From an uncultured bacterium (lineage in GTDB: Bacteria; Planctomycetota; Phycisphaerae; Phycisphaerales; UBA1924), in contig CALKYH010000006.1 in NCBI GenBank assembly GCA_938003595.1, positions 1 to 9,403 on the forward strand: DNA of 9,403 bases, given 5' to 3'. Within the stretch, counting starts at the first letter, position 1. Each line of letters starts with the position of its first letter. The notes below the pieces were generated by a model. The model made no database searches, had not been told where the DNA came from, and saw only the letters and a program-made list of their open reading frames with translations. Positions 6,474 through 9,403 of this stretch are shown piece by piece. The position numbers and the translations under genes are program-made.

Positions 6474-7442
6474 TCAGGCCAGCTCGGGGAACAGCTTCCG
6501 CACCACGGTGACCAGGTCCTTCACATGGCTGACGGACTCGTCCATCAGCTTCTGCTCGTCGGGCTCGAGCTTCATGCTGATGATCTTCTCCACGCCCTTG
6601 CTGCCCAGCAGCGCCGGCACGCCCACGAAGTAGCCCTTGCCCTTCTGGCCCGGCGCCACGCCGAACTCATCCTCGCAGTACGCCGCGGACGGGATGATCC
6701 GCTTCTTATCCTTCACGATGGCCTCGACCATCTGGACCGTGCCCGACGCCGGCGCGTAATACGCGCTGGTGCCCATGAGCTTGACGATCTCGCCGCCGCC
6801 GACCTTGGCGCGCTCCACGCACGCGTCGATCTTCTCCTTGCTCAGCAGGTTCATGACGGGGATGCCGTGCACGCTCGTCATGCGGGGCAGCGGCACCATG
6901 TCGTCGCCGTGCCCGCCCAGCAGCAGGGCGCTGATGTCCTCCACCGAGCAGCCGATCTCCATCGCCAGGAAGGCGCGGAACCGCGCCACGTCCAGCGAGC
7001 CGGCCTGGCCCATGATCCGGTGCGTCGGGAAGCCCGTCGCCTTCCACGCGGTGTACACCATCGCGTCCAGCGGGTTGCTCACCACGATCACGATCGATTC
7101 CGGCGCGAACTCGCGGATCTTCTCGCTCACCGACTTGACGATCTGCACGTTGGTCTGGATCAGGTCGTCGCGGCTCATGCCCGGCTTGCGCGGGATGCCC
7201 GCCGTCACCACCACCACATCCGAGCCCGCGATGTCGCGGTAGTCGCTGGTGCCGGTCACCTTCGAGTCGAAGCGCTCGATCGGGCCGCAGCACTGCAGGT
7301 CCAGCGCCTTGCCCTTCGCCACGCCCTCCTTGTCCGGGATGTCCAGCAGGACGATGTCCCCCAGCTCCTTCGCCGCCGCCCAGTGCGCACAGGTGGCGCC
7401 CACATTGCCCGCTCCGATGACGCTGATCTTGGCACGACGCAT
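6474..7442 (-). CDS. mdh: Malate dehydrogenase, LDH-like type
   Basis: 322 residues. It catalyses NAD-dependent interconversion of malate and oxaloacetate in the citric acid cycle (cytoplasm). Visible features: Rossmann GAGNVG (10-15) with D34 for the NAD ribose; substrate-binding arginines R85 and R91 in 'AGIPRKPGMSRDDL' (the Arg at the discriminating loop favours oxaloacetate over pyruvate, which lactate enzymes bind with Gln); VSNP (121-124); the D151/R154 pair in 'GSLDVARFR'; and catalytic H178 in 'GGHGDDMVPLPR'. A small deviation is 'MGQAGSLD' where many relatives have 'GMAGVLD'. The ATG at 7442 is preceded by GAGGAG (7459-7454) at 11 nt and places the first beta strand at residue 4. Its 5' leader contains a strong bulged hairpin (7497-7537), and a bidirectional terminator follows. 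Confidence 0.97.
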   Translation of the reverse strand: MRRAKISVIGAGNVGATCAHWAAAKELGDIVLLDIPDKEGVAKGKALDLQCCGPIERFDSKVTGTSDYRDIAGSDVVVVTAGIPRKPGMSRDDLIQTNVQIVKSVSEKIREFAPESIVIVVSNPLDAMVYTAWKATGFPTHRIMGQAGSLDVARFRAFLAMEIGCSVEDISALLLGGHGDDMVPLPRMTSVHGIPVMNLLSKEKIDACVERAKVGGGEIVKLMGTSAYYAPASGTVQMVEAIVKDKKRIIPSAAYCEDEFGVAPGQKGKGYFVGVPALLGSKGVEKIISMKLEPDEQKLMDESVSHVKDLVTVVRKLFPELA

Positions 7443-7496
7443 GGACCGTCTAGCTCCTCTCGAGGGTGGCTCGAGCGTCTCCTGACGCCCGCAGAT

Positions 7497-7537
7497 CCCC
7501 TTCGGCGTCGCGGCCCGCCGCGGGCCGCGCCAAGGGG
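7497..7537 (-). repeat. Bulged hairpin element in the mdh leader, copy 1
   Basis: Read on the minus strand, CCCCUU/AAGGGG outer pairs (7532-7537 with 7497-7502) lead into GGCG/CGCC (7528-7531 with 7504-7507). A three-base bulge (7508-7510) follows, then CGGCCCG/CGGGCCG (7521-7527 with 7511-7517), closed by a 3-base loop. There is no U tract. The element ends 55 nt before the mdh start. Both arms recur at 9294-9359: CGGCGTCGCGGCC is identical at 7503-7515 and 9294-9306, and CGGGCCGCGCCAAGG is identical at 7521-7535 and 9345-9359. It could be an mRNA leader structure, a protein-binding palindrome or a dispersed palindromic repeat. Confidence 0.65.
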
Positions 7538-7654
7538 GGAGGGGATGGTAGCGACCGCCCCGCCCGGGACCACATCCTCAATTCATTCCCGGGCCCGGAA
7601 CCACGAACTCGCCGCCCCCCGGCCCCGCGCCGCCCCTCCCGGCGCCCTCCGCGC

Positions 7655-7685
7655 AGAAAGAAACCCCGCCCGAACCCGGGCGGGG
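7655..7685 (-). terminator. Intrinsic terminator of the first PEP-CTERM-like gene
   Basis: A perfect 9-bp stem, CCCCGCCCG (7664-7672) with CGGGCGGGG (7677-7685) and a 4-base loop, is followed on the minus strand by TTTCTTTCT. It lies 35 bp past the stop at 7720 and separates this gene from mdh. Confidence 0.88.
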
Positions 7686-7719
7686 CTTGAAACCGTCAAC
7701 CAGTCAACCGTCCCGTCCC

Positions 7720-8334
7720 TCAGGCCGCGCGGCGCCGGCGAATCCCGGCCAGGCCCGCGACGCCCAGCAGCGCCGCGCCCGCAGGAGCGGGGATCGGCGT
7801 CTGCTTCATCATGAATCCGAAGTTCCCGTCGATCGTGAAGCTGAACCCCAGCGAGGTGCTCTCGCCCTGGCCGACGCCCGTTCCGGCGCCCTGGTCCCAG
7901 GTGAGGACCCACGAGCCGTTCTGGCCCGCCATGACATTCGTCATGCTGAACGCGCTGTTCGCCGAGTTCATCACGCCGCTGATCGTGGAGTTCGCGTCGG
8001 GCGACAGCACGATCTGGAACGACGACCAGAAGAACCCGGTGTTGTTCGTCAGCGACTTCATGAAGGTGATCTGCGTGCCGACCGTCCGGTCGCCGTTCAA
8101 GGACAGGCCGATGTCGAAGATGACATCGCGGCTTCCGCCGCCGACCCAGTTCTCGAACATCTGGACCTCGTACTCGCCGTAGGCGTAGTCGTCGCCCTCG
8201 GTCCAGGCGCCGTCCGTGCCCAGATCCAGAGCCTCGATATCCACCGCCGTCCAGCTCACAGAGTCGATGCCCGCCTGTGCAGCTCCGGCCAGCGCGAACG
8301 CGGCCGCAGCGCGCAATGCCCACGATACAGACAT
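7720..8334 (-). CDS. Secreted protein with PEP-CTERM-like C-terminal sorting signal (paralogue 1)
   Basis: 204 residues. The N-terminal signal peptide is short (about 1-20, 'MSVSWALRAAAAFALAGAAQA', probable cleavage after AQA). The mature region is acidic, glycine- and aromatic-rich and probably beta-sandwich: 'WTEGDDYAY', 'LTNNTGFFWSSFQIVLSPD', 'MAGQNGSW'. The tail reads PIPAPAG, a hydrophobic helix 'AALLGVAGLAGI' and RRRRAA. This is the layout of PEP-CTERM proteins, which an exosortase cuts and anchors or releases at the surface; here the usual P-E-P is P-A-P. No exosortase lies in the window. The ATG at 8334 is chosen for its Shine-Dalgarno site and signal peptide; an upstream in-frame ATG at 8409 has neither. 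It is a clear paralogue of the gene at 8631-9242. Ligand and role are unknown. Confidence 0.88.
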   Translation of the reverse strand: MSVSWALRAAAAFALAGAAQAGIDSVSWTAVDIEALDLGTDGAWTEGDDYAYGEYEVQMFENWVGGGSRDVIFDIGLSLNGDRTVGTQITFMKSLTNNTGFFWSSFQIVLSPDANSTISGVMNSANSAFSMTNVMAGQNGSWVLTWDQGAGTGVGQGESTSLGFSFTIDGNFGFMMKQTPIPAPAGAALLGVAGLAGIRRRRAA

Positions 8335-8514
8335 GTTTCTTCTCCTCGAGGTTGACGTGTTTCTACCCGATCCTGATCGCCCGGCGCAAACCGGGACTTT
8401 CACGCGCACAGTTTGCCCGATAAGTGGAAAAATGCAATAGGCTTGGCTCCGGATCCTGCGCGAGATCGCGGCTCATCGCGCGGAAACCGGCCCGCCATCG
8501 GACTTCCCGCCACG
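8335..8514 (-). other. Leader and presumed promoter region of paralogue 1
   Basis: This gap lies between the terminator of paralogue 2 and the start of paralogue 1, so the promoter should be here. GAGGAGA (8347-8341) sits 6 nt before the ATG and is a good ribosome site. Two small inverted repeats are present: CGATC-CT-GATCG near 8368-8379 and CCCGG-N6-CCGGG at 8380-8395. The shared hairpin of the mdh and paralogue 2 leaders is absent. TTGCAT near 8430 could be a -35 hexamer, but no good -10 follows. Confidence 0.45.
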
Positions 8515-8548
8515 AAAAAAAAGAAACGGCTCCCGCTGCCGGGAGCCG
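8515..8548 (-). terminator. Strong intrinsic terminator of the second PEP-CTERM-like gene
   Basis: A perfect 9-bp stem, CGGCTCCCG (8527-8535) with CGGGAGCCG (8540-8548) and a 4-base loop, is followed on the minus strand by TTTC and then eight T residues. It is the best terminator in the window. It lies 82 bp past the stop at 8631 and shows that the two paralogues are separate transcription units. Confidence 0.93.
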
Positions 8549-8614
8549 CCCTTGTTGCGATGAGATGCCTGCGCCCGAGCCGAGTTCGGCCGAGCTTTCA
8601 TTTCGATTCAGGAA

Positions 8615-8629
8615 CGGATCAACGATCCG
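8615..8629 (-). repeat. Short hairpin directly after the paralogue 2 stop codon
   Basis: CGGATC (8615-8620) and GATCCG (8624-8629) form a 6-bp stem with a 3-base loop, one base beyond the stop codon. There is no U tract. It may help define the mRNA 3' end together with the downstream terminator, or be incidental. The rest of 8549-8614 shows nothing recognisable. Confidence 0.4.
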
Positions 8630-8630
8630 C

Positions 8631-9242
8631 TCAGCTGGCCCGACGGCGACGCACGCCGCACAGCCCGGCCACGCCCAGGAGCGCGGCGCCGGCGGGCGCG
8701 GGGATCGGCGTCTGCTTCATCATGAACCCGAGGTTGCCGGTCACGACGAAGCTGAAGCTCAGCTTCGTGCCCTCGCCGATGCCGACGCCGGTGCCGTTGA
8801 ACTGCTCCCACAGAATGATCCACGAGCCGTTCGCGCCCGCGGTGACATTCACATCGCCGAACTCGCTGTTCGGATCCGCGGTCACGCCGGCGATCGAGGA
8901 GTTCGCGTCAGGAGAGAGCACGATCTCGAACGACGACCAGAAGAAGTTCGTGTTGTTCGTGAGCATCTTGCTGAAGTCGATGCCCGTGCCCGGCGTGCGC
9001 TCGTCGATGGCCAGGCCGATGTCGAAGCGCACATCGCGCCCGAAGCCGCCGACCCAGGTCTCGAAGATGTGCACGCTCTGCGAGGTGTAGGTGTAATCGT
9101 CGCCCTCGGTCCACTCGCCGTCCGGCGCCAGATCGAGTGCGCTCAGGTCGTCCGACGACCAATCCATACCCACGAGCCCCGCGTTCGCGCCGGCCGCGAA
9201 CACGAGCGCCGTCAGGGCGCTCCACGCAGTCTTGGAAAACAT
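8631..9242 (-). CDS. Secreted protein with PEP-CTERM-like C-terminal sorting signal (paralogue 2)
   Basis: 203 residues. The signal peptide spans about 1-21 (ends AGANAG). The mature domain matches paralogue 1 along its whole length, roughly half to 60% identical by eye. Shared blocks include 'WTEGDDYTY', 'LTNNTNFFWSSFEIVLSPD', 'ANGSW', 'GTGVG' and 'GFMMKQTPIPAPAG', followed by a hydrophobic helix and RRRRAS. The sorting helix carries a cysteine ('GLCGV') that paralogue 1 lacks. The function is presumably the same class: an exported protein processed by an exosortase. The ATG at 9242 is preceded by GAGAGG at 7 nt, and the twelve bases ACATGTTTCTTC around the start are identical in both genes. 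The leader holds the second copy of the bulged hairpin; a strong terminator follows. Confidence 0.88.
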   Translation of the reverse strand: MFSKTAWSALTALVFAAGANAGLVGMDWSSDDLSALDLAPDGEWTEGDDYTYTSQSVHIFETWVGGFGRDVRFDIGLAIDERTPGTGIDFSKMLTNNTNFFWSSFEIVLSPDANSSIAGVTADPNSEFGDVNVTAGANGSWIILWEQFNGTGVGIGEGTKLSFSFVVTGNLGFMMKQTPIPAPAGAALLGVAGLCGVRRRRAS

Positions 9243-9293
9243 GTTTCTTCCTCTCGCAACAAAGTGACAGAGTTCTTCCCAAGGCCCTCTCCC

Positions 9294-9359
9294 CGGCGTC
9301 GCGGCCGGACAGACGGCACAGTGCCTCTAGTGTGACACCACAACCGGGCCGCGCCAAGG
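9294..9359 (-). repeat. Bulged hairpin element in the paralogue 2 leader, copy 2, with expanded loop
   Basis: The arms are the same as in the mdh leader: GGCG/CGCC (9352-9355 with 9295-9298), the same three-base bulge (9299-9301), then CGGCC/GGCCG (9347-9351 with 9302-9306). Where copy 1 has a 3-base loop, this copy has about 40 bases. These contain two small palindromes: GGCA-CAG-TGCC at 9315-9325 and GTGT-G-ACAC at 9330-9338. As RNA this would be a multi-branched structure; as DNA the odd palindromes could be operators. It ends 52 nt before the start codon, almost the same distance as in mdh. Confidence 0.6.
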
Positions 9360-9403
9360 CATTTCTTCACACATTCCCCACCCATTCCGGGTCCGAGAAC
9401 CCT

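Noticed and set aside
4839..7814. A 991-residue open frame on the plus strand across the transporter and mdh genes
   Set aside because: It is antisense to two clear genes (Fsr-like transporter, mdh) and overlaps the small exported protein. Its composition is His/Arg/Ala-rich noise with no family motif.
8335..8409. A 25-residue N-terminal extension of PEP-CTERM-like paralogue 1 to an ATG at 8409
   Set aside because: The ATG at 8334 has a Shine-Dalgarno site and begins a proper signal peptide; the extension would place basic residues ahead of it and break the match to paralogue 2.
8424..9335. Plus-strand frames opposite the second PEP-CTERM-like gene
   Set aside because: They are antisense to a gene with a full-length paralogue, and they run through a strong terminator. 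No motif is present.
9329..9355. A sigma-70 promoter reading of copy 2 (TTGGCG, 17 bp, CACACT on the minus strand)
   Set aside because: The -10 matches only three of six bases, and the equivalent spacing in the mdh copy gives no -10-like hexamer, so the shared element does not look like a shared promoter core.
1..9403. Search for CRISPR arrays, tRNA or rRNA genes, insertion sequences, toxin-antitoxin or phage genes
   Set aside because: I saw no regularly spaced repeats, no cloverleaf, no transposase or integrase motifs and no terminal inverted repeats. The window reads as ordinary chromosome.

Overview
The window is very GC-rich chromosomal DNA with dense, tightly packed genes. It most likely comes from a planctomycete, probably the Phycisphaerae lineage. 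This rests on three traits: small CxxC-CxxC zinc ribbons of the 'CGY-L-GL…CPEC' type at the N-termini of otherwise unknown membrane proteins; two secreted proteins ending in a PEP-CTERM-like 'PAPAG…hydrophobic…RRRR' tail; and many starts without a Shine-Dalgarno site. The taxon is an inference; there is no rRNA or other marker to settle it.

Layout. (1) 1-2839, + strand: three membrane-protein genes joined by ATGA stop/start overlaps. The first is cut by the left edge; the second and third carry one and two zinc ribbons. (2) 2877-3932, +: a Gfo/Idh/MocA-family dehydrogenase resembling UDP-GlcNAc 3-dehydrogenases, followed by a strong hairpin. (3) 4061-4483, +: F1 ATP synthase epsilon subunit (atpC), with no other ATP synthase gene in view. 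(4) 4493-5941, -: a major facilitator transporter of the fosmidomycin-resistance (Fsr) type, convergent with atpC. (5) 6052-6390, +: a small exported or membrane-anchored protein, divergent from the transporter. (6) 6474-7442, -: LDH-like malate dehydrogenase, sharing a bidirectional terminator with the small protein gene. (7) 7720-8334 and 8631-9242, both -: two paralogous secreted PEP-CTERM-like proteins, each followed by its own intrinsic terminator.

The genes do not form one pathway. Core metabolism (atpC, mdh) is interspersed with envelope and secretion functions. There is no mobile element, CRISPR array, RNA gene or defence system that I can support. The most unusual signal is non-coding: a bulged hairpin whose two arms (13 and 15 bp, identical in sequence) occur in both the mdh leader and the leader of the second PEP-CTERM-like gene, about 55 nt upstream of each start codon. 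It looks like a shared leader element or a dispersed palindromic repeat. Secondary points are the orphan atpC, an abrupt codon-usage mosaic inside the second membrane-protein gene, and the tandem PEP-CTERM-like paralogues.
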